Source: an uncultured Eubacteriales bacterium (lineage in GTDB: Bacteria; Bacillota; Clostridia; Oscillospirales; Acutalibacteraceae). From it: a DNA stretch of 64,000 bases. Location of the stretch: contig CAKSOL010000001.1 of NCBI GenBank assembly GCA_934477125.1, forward strand, positions 62,001-126,000, given 5' to 3'. Of the stretch, positions 1 to 8,081 are shown in pieces. The first letter of the stretch is position 1; the number at the start of each line of letters is the position of its first letter. The position numbers and the translations under genes were made by a program. The notes under the pieces were generated by a model. That model ran no database searches, was not told where the DNA came from, and worked only from the letters and a program-made list of their open reading frames with translations.

Positions 1-106
1 ACATAAATTCAATTTAATACTGCATAATTCGGCAATATAAAACAAGGAGGGTTGTGCGCTTCCCGCCGAACTAATAAAACAATTTAAGTTAAGAGGAGAA
101 AAAAAT

Positions 107-397
107 ATGGATAAGAAAAATTTAGGCTTTATTGCGCTTATAGGCGCTGTCATTTCATTGGTTGTTATGTTTTTAATCAATTCAACATTTGGTTTGATTA
201 TATACATAGCAAGCTTTATTATTGCAATAGTTGACTTAATTAAAAAATTCAAATCAGAAAAGCTGACACCGAAAGAATTTTTACAGGTTGCAATTAAAGA
301 GAACACTTTAAGCGTAATAACTGTTCTCGGCATTGTTGTTGCTATAATCGTTTACGAATATGCTTCAATAAACGAGCTGGCAGACTCGTTGTTTTAA
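107..397 (+). CDS. small three-span membrane protein (hypothetical)
   Basis: This 96-residue protein has three hydrophobic stretches, at about residues 7-24, 27-45 and 66-84, with a short charged loop (KKFKSEKLTPKEF) between the second and third. An AGGAG ribosome site lies a few bases before the ATG. It starts a close-packed set with the next two genes (10- and 12-base gaps), so the three are probably co-transcribed. I do not recognise a family. Base composition is clearly more AT-rich than the chromosome right of 8,000, which fits its place in the mobile element. The function is unknown; a membrane partner of the following PH-SHOCT protein is only a guess from position. Confidence 0.7.
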   Translation: MDKKNLGFIALIGAVISLVVMFLINSTFGLIIYIASFIIAIVDLIKKFKSEKLTPKEFLQVAIKENTLSVITVLGIVVAIIVYEYASINELADSLF

Positions 398-407
398 GGT
401 GGTATAA

Positions 408-1658
408 ATGGGTTTTTTAGATTCATTAAAGGATGTTGCGAAATCTGCCGTAGATACAGCTAAAAGCGTTTCGGAGCAAGCAAAAGCCAAGTACGATTCC
501 GCAAAGGAAAACAGAGCTGCACAAAACGCCGAACGTGAAGCCGCAAGAAGGCTTGAAGAAGAACAGGCTAAGGAATACGGCAAGGCTAAAACAGATAGTA
601 TTCTTTCAAAAAAGGACAATACAAAAACAGGTATTTTTCAAATAAATACTATGTCAGATACATTGTCTTTCACAAAGGAATATATGAAAAAATTAGTTTT
701 GCCCGCTTCAAGCCTAAAGGTCAGTAAATTAAAAATGCTGCCTTATACAGACGATAAAATTGTCCGTAGGGACGTTTTAAAAAGGTTTGCGGATGTATCG
801 GAAAATGAACAGATTATTTTCTTATTAGATAACAGTACAACAAAAGAATATCTTACCGTCACAACCGAATTTTTATATGCCAGACTTGCTATGTCGGAAA
901 ATATGCAGGCTTTCTATAATATAAAAATTCAGTTAAGTGATATAACGTCAATAACATTTGAAAGCGACGGTGAGAAAAATAATATTTTATGTAACGGGGA
1001 ATTGCTGTTTAGTCTGCCGAACCGTTTGCGTGACACCGATTTTATAAACCTTAAACGCTATTTTGAATGTCTCGAAAAATCGGATTTTGAAATAACAGAC
1101 CAAGAAATAAACGATTTTATACACGAAAAAATAGGCGATGAGACTTATAACGAATCCCGAAAATATATGGACGAGGATGAGCTGATTATATATTTTGCTT
1201 GGGGACTTGACAGCCTTAGCGCCAAAGACTTTTTAATGTGTACTACAAGACAGTTTGTAATGCTTGACCGCGAATTACTCGGAGTGGCGCAAAATGTAAA
1301 ACGCTTTTTCTATGAGGATATTATTTCAATGTCAACCGAGCAGGAATGTAAGGACAGTTTAACGGTTACATTGCTTAATGCCGCTATGAAGCTTTGCGAC
1401 CTGACGATTTTTACGGCAGGAACAAATCTTAAAATACAAACATTAAGCACTACCGAAGCCGAAAGGGTTGTTGAAATTTATAATAACTTTAAAAAAGCGG
1501 CAAGGGATGAAGCGAAAAAACCGATTGTTGTGCAACAGGCAGAGCAGCAGATTGACCCATTGGAGCAGCTCGAAAAATTAAAAAAACTTCATAGCGCGGG
1601 AGTTATCACCGATGAAGAATTTGAAAGCAAAAAAGCTGTTTTGTTAGATAAAATATAG
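408..1658 (+). CDS. double PH-like domain protein with C-terminal SHOCT domain
   Basis: This 416-residue soluble protein has three parts. Residues 1-75 are an alanine-, lysine- and glutamate-rich helix that looks coiled-coil. Residues about 125-365 appear to hold two related beta-rich units, each with a pattern like 'ENEQIIF...LTVTTEFLYARL' and 'DEDELIIY...LMCTTRQFVMLD', resembling bacterial PH domains. Residues 383-416 (DPLEQLEKLKKLHSAG, ITDEEFESKK) match the SHOCT module, a short helical tail common in phage and mobile-element proteins. It lies between two small membrane-protein genes and probably shares their transcript. PH-SHOCT proteins are usually uncharacterised; binding of the two neighbouring membrane proteins would fit but is inference. 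The SHOCT call is firm, the PH call moderate. Confidence 0.75.
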   Translation: MGFLDSLKDVAKSAVDTAKSVSEQAKAKYDSAKENRAAQNAEREAARRLEEEQAKEYGKAKTDSILSKKDNTKTGIFQINTMSDTLSFTKEYMKKLVLPASSLKVSKLKMLPYTDDKIVRRDVLKRFADVSENEQIIFLLDNSTTKEYLTVTTEFLYARLAMSENMQAFYNIKIQLSDITSITFESDGEKNNILCNGELLFSLPNRLRDTDFINLKRYFECLEKSDFEITDQEINDFIHEKIGDETYNESRKYMDEDELIIYFAWGLDSLSAKDFLMCTTRQFVMLDRELLGVAQNVKRFFYEDIISMSTEQECKDSLTVTLLNAAMKLCDLTIFTAGTNLKIQTLSTTEAERVVEIYNNFKKAARDEAKKPIVVQQAEQQIDPLEQLEKLKKLHSAGVITDEEFESKKAVLLDKI

Positions 1659-1670
1659 GGGGATTTAATT

Positions 1671-2207
1671 ATGAATGATAAAATAAAAGATACTGTAAGT
1701 AAAATTTCCGATACGGTAAAGGATGGTGTTGACAAGGTTTCAAATAACGATACCGTTTCAAATGCTGTCGATAAGTTGAATGAAAACGAGTATGTCAAGA
1801 AAGTAAAAAGCAATAAAAACTATAAATACATAAGGCTTGGCGCTATTGTTGTTGCTGTTTTGCTTGTAGTAGGTATTTTCAATGCATTATTCGGCGGCGA
1901 TAAATATTCAAAAAAGGCAGTTAAAGCCGTAAAGGATGAAATCGTCACCTATAACAGTATGGTAGGATATAAAGATTTTAATATAAAAACAAAGGTCGTA
2001 GGCAAAAATAAAAAGCAGCATTTTTATATTGTTGACGGCGAATATACCTGCAAAGACGGTGCGGGAGATAAGATTGAGGGTTCAGATATTTATATAGTAT
2101 ACTCCTATAAGGAAAGAACTAATGTTGAAGAATCCTATCCCTACTCTGACAATCAGAGCCGAAAAGAATTTATTGATACTGCAAAAAATGAAATAAGCGG
2201 AAAATAA
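1671..2207 (+). CDS. single-span membrane protein (hypothetical)
   Basis: This 178-residue protein begins with a polar, repetitive helix (residues 1-50, KISDTVKDGVDKVSNNDTVS), then one membrane span at about 54-74 (LGAIVVAVLLVVGIF), then a 100-residue outer or lumenal domain rich in Lys, Tyr and Asp. The N-terminal repeats echo the helical N-terminus of the upstream PH-SHOCT protein (both repeat D-x-V/A-K-S/D), which hints at interaction. A GGGGG ribosome site precedes the ATG, 12 bases after the upstream stop. A strong terminator follows 20 bases after its stop, making it the last gene of this cassette. I do not recognise a family. Confidence 0.7.
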   Translation: MNDKIKDTVSKISDTVKDGVDKVSNNDTVSNAVDKLNENEYVKKVKSNKNYKYIRLGAIVVAVLLVVGIFNALFGGDKYSKKAVKAVKDEIVTYNSMVGYKDFNIKTKVVGKNKKQHFYIVDGEYTCKDGAGDKIEGSDIYIVYSYKERTNVEESYPYSDNQSRKEFIDTAKNEISGK

Positions 2208-2228
2208 ATAGTTTATTTTCAATTCTAA

Positions 2229-2272
2229 TTCCCCTATATTTGCTTACAATGCAGATATAGGGGGATTTTTTT
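2229..2272 (+). terminator. intrinsic terminator after the PH-SHOCT cassette
   Basis: Inverted arms CCCCTATAT (2231-2239) and ATATAGGGG (2255-2263) are separated by a 15-base loop and followed by seven T residues (2266-2272). It lies 20 bases downstream of the last cassette gene and marks the 3' end of that transcript. Confidence 0.85.
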
Positions 2273-2290
2273 ACGAAAGGGGGATTTATT

Positions 2291-2383
2291 GTGAATTATT
2301 GGTTTTTAGCAGGCTTTGCCATTAGCTTCGGTATGCTGATAGCTGCCGATATAATTTTATCAAAAAAAGATGAAAGGAGCTAA
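2291..2383 (+). CDS. very small membrane peptide, 30 aa (hypothetical)
   Basis: A GTG-started frame of 30 codons reads MNYWFLAGFAISFGMLIAAD then IILSKKDERS. It is one hydrophobic span followed by a charged tail, typical of short membrane peptides. A strong ribosome site (AAGGGGG) lies 7 bases before the GTG. Its stop overlaps the ribosome site (AAGGAGC) of the next small ORF, suggesting translational coupling. No family recognised. Expression is inferred only from the ribosome site and context. Confidence 0.45.
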   Translation: MNYWFLAGFAISFGMLIAADIILSKKDERS

Positions 2384-2388
2384 AAAAT

Positions 2389-2508
2389 ATGTTTTTAGCA
2401 TTGGTAAATCAAGTAGCGGTCAAAGCGTTTATACAGGGTGTATGCTGCGGGTTAAGTCTGTATGTCGGAAAAACACCGCTAAACACAAGCAAGCGTAAAA
2501 AGAGGTAA
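2389..2508 (+). CDS. very small peptide, 39 aa (hypothetical)
   Basis: This ATG-started frame encodes MFLALVNQVAVKAFIQGVCC followed by GLSLYVGKTPLNTSKRKKR: a short hydrophobic helix with two adjacent cysteines and a strongly basic C-terminus. A near-consensus AAGGAG ribosome site lies 7 bases upstream, and the gene is followed after 3 bases by the next ORF, whose ribosome site (AGAGG) is inside this frame's end. The tight packing supports real translation. I do not recognise a family. Confidence 0.45.
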   Translation: MFLALVNQVAVKAFIQGVCCGLSLYVGKTPLNTSKRKKR

Positions 2509-2511
2509 GCT

Positions 2512-2907
2512 ATGAAGAAAATTGTAGATTATAAAACGTTGGAAGAAAGCGGGCTTCCTACGGTAAAAAAACGAATAATCGGTACATATCTAAACAAGCT
2601 GACGGCACTTTATAACATTACATCCATTGAGAGCATAGGCGCAATTTACTGTTTAGAGCGCGAAGAAGAATTATCGGATTTTAAATCCTTTGGTATGTAC
2701 GAGCCGATTTCTTCTGATAATATAGAGTTCGTCGATAAAATATTTTTATCTGAAAACAGGCAAGAATTTTCAATGATTCTTGCCTGTTTTCTAATATCGG
2801 CTGATTATTCGATTTATCTTATTGCCGATAAAAATATTTTATCCGACTCGCATTTAAAAGCATTTAATCAAGCCCGTTTAATATTTGAAAAATACTTGGA
2901 GGACTAA
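2512..2907 (+). CDS. hypothetical mobile-element protein
   Basis: This 131-residue soluble protein contains the strings KKIVDYKTLEESGLP, IESIGAIYCLEREEEL and GMYEPISSDNIEFVDKI. I see no membrane span, no catalytic motif and no helix-turn-helix. The start has an AGAGG ribosome site overlapping the end of the preceding small ORF. It is followed after 2 bases by the DUF1643 gene, so the two are probably translated from one message. AT-rich like its neighbours. Function unknown. Confidence 0.6.
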   Translation: MKKIVDYKTLEESGLPTVKKRIIGTYLNKLTALYNITSIESIGAIYCLEREEELSDFKSFGMYEPISSDNIEFVDKIFLSENRQEFSMILACFLISADYSIYLIADKNILSDSHLKAFNQARLIFEKYLED

Positions 2908-2909
2908 AA

Positions 2910-3401
2910 ATGAATAATAATTTACTGGAGCAAAGCACCACCGTCAGAAGTACAGCCGTATTTTCAAAAGATAAAAAACGCCGCTATACTTTAAGGTACG
3001 AATGGAACAAAAACCTACCTAAAGCCTGCATTATAATGAGTCAACCGTCTACCGCTGACGAGCTTATAACCGACCAGACAACAATGCTTGTAAAAAACAA
3101 TGCGGTTACACAAAATTTCGGAGCAATTTCTATCGTCAATGTATTCTGTACCCTCGACCAACAAAAACCTGAAACAGACCGAATAAACAGTTCGGTTATT
3201 CTTGAGGAATGTTCGGCAGCGGATACAGTTATCGTGGCATACGGCAGGGGAACTGCGCACACAGAGGAAAAAGAAAAGTTACTTGACGCTCTAAGGAAAA
3301 CTTATTCCGAAAAACTATCTACTATCATTGATTCAAGCGGTCAGCCATTCAGTCATCCACTCAGTCCAAAAGCGCGTGAGTGGAAGCTCTCAAAGCTGTA
3401 A
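2910..3401 (+). CDS. DUF1643 family protein
   Basis: This 163-residue protein carries the DUF1643 pattern: an early 'RYTLRYEW' strand, then 'ACIIMSQPSTADELITDQTT' (the family's N/QPS-A-D...D-T block), then 'GAISIVNVFCTLDQQKP' and 'DTVIVAYGRG', with a C-terminal 'SHPLSPK' segment. DUF1643 proteins are of unknown biochemical function and are common on plasmids, phages and integrative elements. A GGAGG ribosome site precedes the ATG. It ends the second small-gene cluster of the element and is followed by two hairpins. The family match is by eye; role unknown. Confidence 0.7.
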   Translation: MNNNLLEQSTTVRSTAVFSKDKKRRYTLRYEWNKNLPKACIIMSQPSTADELITDQTTMLVKNNAVTQNFGAISIVNVFCTLDQQKPETDRINSSVILEECSAADTVIVAYGRGTAHTEEKEKLLDALRKTYSEKLSTIIDSSGQPFSHPLSPKAREWKLSKL

Positions 3402-3449
3402 TGCTTTGAGGGCAAAAAATTACAGGTCAAAATGGACTTGTAATTTTTT
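3385..3449 (+). terminator. tandem hairpins ending in a T-tract
   Basis: Two hairpins lie back to back. The first pairs GCTCTCAAAGC with GCTTTGAGGGC across the DUF1643 stop codon. The second pairs AAAAAATTACA..GTC with the GGAC-TTGTAATTTTTT arm and ends in a run of seven T. The second has the form of an intrinsic terminator for the upstream small-gene transcript. Confidence 0.75.
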
Positions 3450-3564
3450 TGTATGATACAATAGTCTCTTAAAATCTTGTTCACAAAAAATTTACATTTA
3501 TATTTTTTTGACAATGTGCAACCTCAATCGTGCCAAACGATAAACGCCTACCCTTGCCCTCTGA

Positions 3565-3597
3565 CCTTAAAAATCGCTTAACCAAGCGGTTTTAAGG
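3565..3597. promoter_or_regulatory. long inverted repeat just upstream of the DUF927 promoter
   Basis: Arms CCTTAAAAATCGCTT and AAGCGGTTTTAAGG flank a 4-base centre. It sits 4 bases before the -35 box at 3601 and has no T-tract, so an operator or replication-linked site is more likely than a terminator. Which of these it is cannot be decided from sequence. Confidence 0.5.
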
Positions 3598-3600
3598 CTG

Positions 3601-3629
3601 TTGACAATATCGAAAAAGGGTGTTATGAT
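3601..3629 (+). promoter_or_regulatory. sigma-A-type promoter for the DUF927 gene
   Basis: A perfect -35 TTGACA (3601-3606) is separated by 17 bases from -10 TATGAT (3624-3629). Because the promoter overlaps the longer reading frame starting at 3601, it also rules out that upstream start for the DUF927 gene. Confidence 0.85.
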
Positions 3630-3660
3630 ATGCTCCCAACCAACGAAAGGGGGTGATTAT

Positions 3661-5433
3661 ATGAAAATAAATCTCAATGCCCTTCAAAAAACTAAAGTAA
3701 AACCGTTTTGCCGCAGTGGTATAACAAAGGAAGAATACGATAATTTTGTCAATGAATCGGGCGATACGTTTCCATTTGTGCTGACAGATGATTGGCTGTG
3801 TATAATTACAAGCGAAACCAAAGGCAAGGAAAAATACTACTTTATCACTTCAATATCGTCTGAGTTTACTGTATCAAAATGTAATTATAATATAGTGACA
3901 AACATACGAAGCTATACGATTTGTGCGAAAGTAAACGGGGATGAGATAGAATTTGAAGTTAATGCAGAAACATTAACTGTGTTGGGTCTAAAAGAACTGC
4001 TGAAAAGGGGTATTCTGTATGATGAAAGAATGGCTAAAGAATTACAAAGATATGTTATGATATCGGCATATAAAGCGGAAAAACAAGCAGTACATACCAC
4101 ACTTGGTTGGAACGGGCAGTTATTCCTATCATCAAAATCATATCCTGACACAAAACATCCAAGTAAGTATATCGGGTGTATAGATTTTTGCCCTAAAGGG
4201 TCTAAAGAAACTTATCTTGATATGATAAAATCACAAGTAGTAAAATATATCCCACTACTGTTTATTTGGATTGTAGGCTTTTGCTCGATAATATTAGCTT
4301 ATCTTAATAAATACTTTGATTTTGGATGTCTGATATTTGCCCTAAATAATCTTTCAAGTAAGGGCAAGACCACAGCCGCAATGCTTTCGACCTCAATAAC
4401 ATCAAATCCTGTATTTGATAAAGGGTTGATAACAAATTTCAGCGGCACAGCAAATGCAATATTAAACTTTGTTTCACAAAGCAATGCCCATACGGTTGTT
4501 TTGGATGAAGCAGGAACAGCCGAAACTTTACAATCTCGTAAATTGCTGTATCAAGTGTGCAGCGGGAGAGACCGTAAAAGGCTTAATACTTCGGGCGAAC
4601 TGAAAGAAACAGCAGAATATAATTCGGCAATAATCGTAACAGGCGAGTACAGTATTATTGACAGCGCGGCTCCGAACGGAATCAGAGCAAGGATATTTGA
4701 AATAACCGATGACTTGACAGTAAGTGCCGAGCAAAGCAATATTATCAAGACAACAGTATTGAATAACTACGGATTGTTGTATGAAGATTTTATCAGTTTT
4801 GTTTTTGATAATATTGATAACATAATTGAAGATTATAACAGTTGTGTTAATGAGCTGAAAAAAGATAATACAAACAAAAAAGGCAGCTTAACCGACCGTG
4901 TACTCGAAAAATTATCGGTAGTCTATCTTACGGCTATATATGTAAAAGAATGTTTCGCATTGGATTATAATGAGAAAGCTATCAAGAATCATATTTATAC
5001 GCTTGAAAGTCGTATAGATACCGAAACAAATATAGCAGATAAAGCATTGGATTGTATTTTGGATTATATCAGCCGAAATTCTTCCAAGTTTATCAGAGCT
5101 AATATTGGTGAATACGAAGCTTGTATTGAGGGGAAATTCATCAAAAACAATCAATTTGTTGAAATATCCGTTTTAAAATCAATAGTTGAATCCGTATTGA
5201 CTAAAAACGGTTACGAAAGTATTAAAACATTAACTGACAAATGGCAAGATAACAAACTTTTGCTCTGCGAAAAAGACAGAGCTTACAAGAGGGTCAAGCT
5301 AAGTAAAAACTTGCCCCCGCAGCCTTGCTATGTGTTCAGGCTCTCTACGGACAGCAGCGAACACATAACAGTCAAACCTGATTTTGAATCGGTATCGTCC
5401 GACAAATTGGATGATGTTGACATAAAATTTTAA
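3661..5433 (+). CDS. DUF927 family P-loop ATPase (mobile-element replication type)
   Basis: The ATG at 3661 follows an AAGGGGG ribosome site and gives a 590-residue protein. The DUF927 ATPase region spans roughly residues 100-400: Walker A-like NLSSKGKTT (230-238), the family segment ITNFSGTANAI, Walker B HTVVLDEAG (277-285), and GIRARIF (340-346) as a likely sensor or arginine-finger strand. The first glycine of the usual GxSSxGKT loop is Asn here. DUF927 proteins occur with phage and plasmid replication functions and are related to primase-helicases, so a role in copying the element is likely but inferred. No primase domain is visible. The following small ORF is 21 bases downstream and probably belongs to the same operon. 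Confidence 0.75.
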   Translation: MKINLNALQKTKVKPFCRSGITKEEYDNFVNESGDTFPFVLTDDWLCIITSETKGKEKYYFITSISSEFTVSKCNYNIVTNIRSYTICAKVNGDEIEFEVNAETLTVLGLKELLKRGILYDERMAKELQRYVMISAYKAEKQAVHTTLGWNGQLFLSSKSYPDTKHPSKYIGCIDFCPKGSKETYLDMIKSQVVKYIPLLFIWIVGFCSIILAYLNKYFDFGCLIFALNNLSSKGKTTAAMLSTSITSNPVFDKGLITNFSGTANAILNFVSQSNAHTVVLDEAGTAETLQSRKLLYQVCSGRDRKRLNTSGELKETAEYNSAIIVTGEYSIIDSAAPNGIRARIFEITDDLTVSAEQSNIIKTTVLNNYGLLYEDFISFVFDNIDNIIEDYNSCVNELKKDNTNKKGSLTDRVLEKLSVVYLTAIYVKECFALDYNEKAIKNHIYTLESRIDTETNIADKALDCILDYISRNSSKFIRANIGEYEACIEGKFIKNNQFVEISVLKSIVESVLTKNGYESIKTLTDKWQDNKLLLCEKDRAYKRVKLSKNLPPQPCYVFRLSTDSSEHITVKPDFESVSSDKLDDVDIKF

Positions 5434-5454
5434 ATTAAGAAAGGAGCGCTTTAA

Positions 5455-5799
5455 ATGCGTATTCAGGTTTTCAAAACCACTAATAATTTACCAGAAGGGA
5501 GTTACACGGGTACAATCGTTTACCAAAGTGTGAGCAAGGATGATAAATATCTTTGGCTCAACGTAGCAATAGATGGTGAAAAAACCGAGCTTAACATCAG
5601 CATAGCTTTAGCAAGTAATTTGTTAAACAATTTTGCTATGAACTTTGCTGACGAAAACGGTGATTTAGATACCGAAGATTTTCTCAATGTGAAAATATCT
5701 TTCACATTGATAGACCGTGAAATAAACGGTAAAATTTACTCTAAATTCAGCTCATTAGAGCCTGTTTTTGAAGAAGAGGAGAGTGAATACGATAATTAA
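5455..5799 (+). CDS. small acidic protein downstream of DUF927 (hypothetical)
   Basis: This 114-residue protein alternates short strands (GSYTGTIVYQSVSKDDKYLW, ELNISIALASNLLNNF, FLNVKISFTLIDREINGKIY) and ends in an acidic tail (EEEESEYDN). The strand pattern plus acidic tail resembles OB-fold single-strand-binding proteins, but I see no diagnostic aromatic motif, so this is only a suggestion. A GAAAGGAGCG ribosome site precedes the ATG, 21 bases after the DUF927 stop. Position next to the ATPase favours a role in element DNA metabolism. Confidence 0.6.
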   Translation: MRIQVFKTTNNLPEGSYTGTIVYQSVSKDDKYLWLNVAIDGEKTELNISIALASNLLNNFAMNFADENGDLDTEDFLNVKISFTLIDREINGKIYSKFSSLEPVFEEEESEYDN

Positions 5800-5878
5800 A
5801 AAAGATGAATTGGAAGGAATAATAATAGAAAGCGGTTTAAGTAAACCTACAATTAAGGAAAATACAATAGCAGTTTAA
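5783..5878 (+). CDS. very small overlapping ORF, 31 aa (hypothetical)
   Basis: A GTG-started frame overlaps the last 17 bases of the previous gene in another register and encodes MNTIIKKDELEGIIIESGLS then KPTIKENTIAV. The purine-rich GAAGAAGAGGAGA just before the GTG is a strong ribosome site but also encodes the neighbour's acidic tail, so it may be coincidental. Function unknown; existence uncertain. Confidence 0.3.
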   Translation: MNTIIKKDELEGIIIESGLSKPTIKENTIAV

Positions 5879-5925
5879 ATTATATAACTTGCAGGTTATT
5901 ATGTAGTAAGGCATATATTTGCCTT

Positions 5926-6177
5926 ATGGTTACTGTAGAAAATAGGTGCAGTAGTATTCTACAATTCCGAGCCTCTCGGAAGAACACCACAAAAGGTGTG
6001 ATACCTTTGGAGTTAGTAAAACTTTGTTGCGCTACAGAGCGCAACAATAAATCAAACGAACAAAAAAACTGTTCGATAACTTGCCTTCAGCAAAGCAAAA
6101 TTGCGGATAATGATAGTCTTAAATTCTTTGAGGCTATGGCTGAATATTTGGCGGAAATGATACTAAATCAACTTTAA
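5926..6177 (+). CDS. small protein before the recombinase (hypothetical)
   Basis: This 83-residue frame has a cysteine-containing N-terminal half and a helical C-terminus (DSLKFFEAMAEYLAEMILNQL) that looks like a genuine protein end. No ribosome site precedes the ATG at 5926; a small hairpin (AAGGCA / TTGCCTT, 5909-5925) does. An internal start is therefore possible, for example the TTG near 6009. Its position just upstream of the large serine recombinase is where elements of this kind often encode a directionality factor, but I see no clear helix-turn-helix. Function unknown. Confidence 0.4.
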   Translation: MVTVENRCSSILQFRASRKNTTKGVIPLELVKLCCATERNNKSNEQKNCSITCLQQSKIADNDSLKFFEAMAEYLAEMILNQL

Positions 6178-6260
6178 AAATACGGGTTTGGCTTTTAAAC
6201 GCCAAACCCTCATTCAAATATATATTATAACAATGAATAAAAAGAAAGGAATTGATTTGA

Positions 6261-8081
6261 ATGGATATATTAAAATCAGCGGTCGGCTATTGCAGATATA
6301 GCTCAGACCACCAAAAGGAACTAAGTATTGAAGCACAACAGCGGGCAATAGAAACATACGCAGACAAAAACGGTTACAGCATAAAGGAATGGTACATAGA
6401 CAGAGCCTTTAGCGGACAGACCGATAACAGACCCGATTTTCAGCGTTTGATTAAAGACATTGAAGAAGGGAACGGCGATTTTAAGGCTGTAATTGTTCAT
6501 AAGCTGGATAGATTCTCTCGGAGCGTTGTTGACAGCCTTCAGTATCAGCAGTTTTTTTGTGACAGGGGTATTGAACTTATTTCAACGGAAGAAAATTTTT
6601 CGGGAGATGAGTTTATGTTCGGAATCAGCGCTTTACTTAACCAACGCTATGTAAAAAATCTCTCAAAAGAGGTGATGAAGGGATTAAAGGAGAGAGCCTA
6701 CAAAGGGCTTTTTAATGGCGGTAAGCCACCGTTGGGCTATGATGTAAAAGAACAACGGCTTGCAATAAATGAGGCGGAAGCGGTAATTGTCCGAGAAATT
6801 TTTGAAATGGCAGCTTCGGGAATGGGATATTCCAGTATCACCAAAGCGTTAAATGCTAAAGGCTATAAAACGAAGCGCGGACAACCGTTTGGCAAGAGCA
6901 GTCTTTACGATTTACTTAGAAACGAGAAATACAAGGGAACTTATGTCTACAATCGAAGCTCCGGCAAAAAATCAAACGGAAAGCGGAACAACCATGAAAA
7001 TAAAGATAAGAGCGAAATTATTCGTATAGAGGACGGCTGTCCTGCAATCGTTTCATCAGACCTTTGGAACAGAGCCAATTATTCAAGAAAGATTACGGCA
7101 ATTACTTCTACAAATTCCAAACACACTTATTTACTTACAGGCTTAGTAACTTGCGGAATTTGCGGAAGTAAAATGCACGGTAATTATCGCAACAACGGCA
7201 ATAAAAAAGCTTATTCAACCTATAGGTGTAACAAGAAATCCAATCAATCTCTATGTGACCAAAAAGAAATTCGGGCAGATATTTTAGAGGATTTTGTAAT
7301 AAAATCTTTAATCGAACATTTTTTTAATGATAGCGTGACAAACACAATAATAAATCAAGTTAATGCTAAAATAGCTGATTTTCTTAAAAATGACAGCGAA
7401 TCCCTAAAACAGGCAAAGGCTTCACTTGCAGGATTGCGTATGGCAAGAGCTAATCTTACCGACACATTAGCAGAAATCGGATACAATAAGACTCTAACGG
7501 ATAAGCTTAATTCGCTTGAAATGCAAATTTCGGAGTACGAAAGAATAATCGCGACAGAGCAAGAGCAAAAATCATCAATTATAGTTACAAAGGATGATGT
7601 TAAAAATAAAATATCCGAGTTAAAGGAAATAATGTGCAATCCTAAAAATGCAGAGCAAACAAAAATGATATTAAGAGAGTATATAGAGCGCGTATGCGTT
7701 ACAAATCAATCTGTGGAGGTAACCTTTAAGGTTGCCTTCACTTTTTTAATTGATGATAACAAATACATTATATCATATAACCATAGCAAAAAAGAGTCTC
7801 GTTGTTCAATTATGCAAAATGTAAACGAATGTCTCACAACTCCCAAAAAACATTGGAACATAGAAAATTTAACACCTTTCGGGAGCATTGGTGACGAGAG
7901 CGTAACAAAAAGAACTCCCAATCCATATAGAATTGAGAGTTCTGTGGTGGAGGCGAGGGGAATTGAACCCCTGTCCAAAAAGCGATCCTTTCCGGTATCT
8001 CCGAGCGCAGACATTTCTTTGCATTCCCTTGCGCGGACGCTAAACGTCAGGCTTCCGCGTTTGGTAGCTCCAGAGCCGTGA
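6261..8081 (+). CDS. large serine recombinase (integrase) running into host ssrA
   Basis: The enzyme cuts and rejoins DNA to integrate and excise the element. The N-terminal resolvase domain has Y-x-R-x-S (Y10-R12-S14, the likely nucleophile) and KLDRFSR (81-87). The Recombinase domain follows with GKPPLGYDV (154-162) and a zinc ribbon CGIC...C...C (298-301, 323, 332), then a coiled coil at about 375-470. AAGAAAGGAA supplies the ribosome site. Residues from about 550 onward are encoded by the antisense of the ssrA terminator and tmRNA (the string VVEARGIEPLSK is the classic antisense-tmRNA translation). The natural enzyme therefore probably ends near residue 545, or in the circular form reads into the other end of the element. 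The recombinase identity is firm; the C-terminus is chimeric. Confidence 0.9.
   Translation: MDILKSAVGYCRYSSDHQKELSIEAQQRAIETYADKNGYSIKEWYIDRAFSGQTDNRPDFQRLIKDIEEGNGDFKAVIVHKLDRFSRSVVDSLQYQQFFCDRGIELISTEENFSGDEFMFGISALLNQRYVKNLSKEVMKGLKERAYKGLFNGGKPPLGYDVKEQRLAINEAEAVIVREIFEMAASGMGYSSITKALNAKGYKTKRGQPFGKSSLYDLLRNEKYKGTYVYNRSSGKKSNGKRNNHENKDKSEIIRIEDGCPAIVSSDLWNRANYSRKITAITSTNSKHTYLLTGLVTCGICGSKMHGNYRNNGNKKAYSTYRCNKKSNQSLCDQKEIRADILEDFVIKSLIEHFFNDSVTNTIINQVNAKIADFLKNDSESLKQAKASLAGLRMARANLTDTLAEIGYNKTLTDKLNSLEMQISEYERIIATEQEQKSSIIVTKDDVKNKISELKEIMCNPKNAEQTKMILREYIERVCVTNQSVEVTFKVAFTFLIDDNKYIISYNHSKKESRCSIMQNVNECLTTPKKHWNIENLTPFGSIGDESVTKRTPNPYRIESSVVEARGIEPLSKKRSFPVSPSADISLHSLARTLNVRLPRLVAPEP
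7909..7942 (-). terminator. intrinsic terminator of ssrA
   Basis: On the minus strand, AGAACTCTCAAT pairs with ATTGGGAGTTCT around a 9-base loop, followed by TTTTTG. It begins 2 bases past the tmRNA CCA end. Because it looks like the native ssrA terminator, the element-host junction probably lies left of about 7905. Confidence 0.75.
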
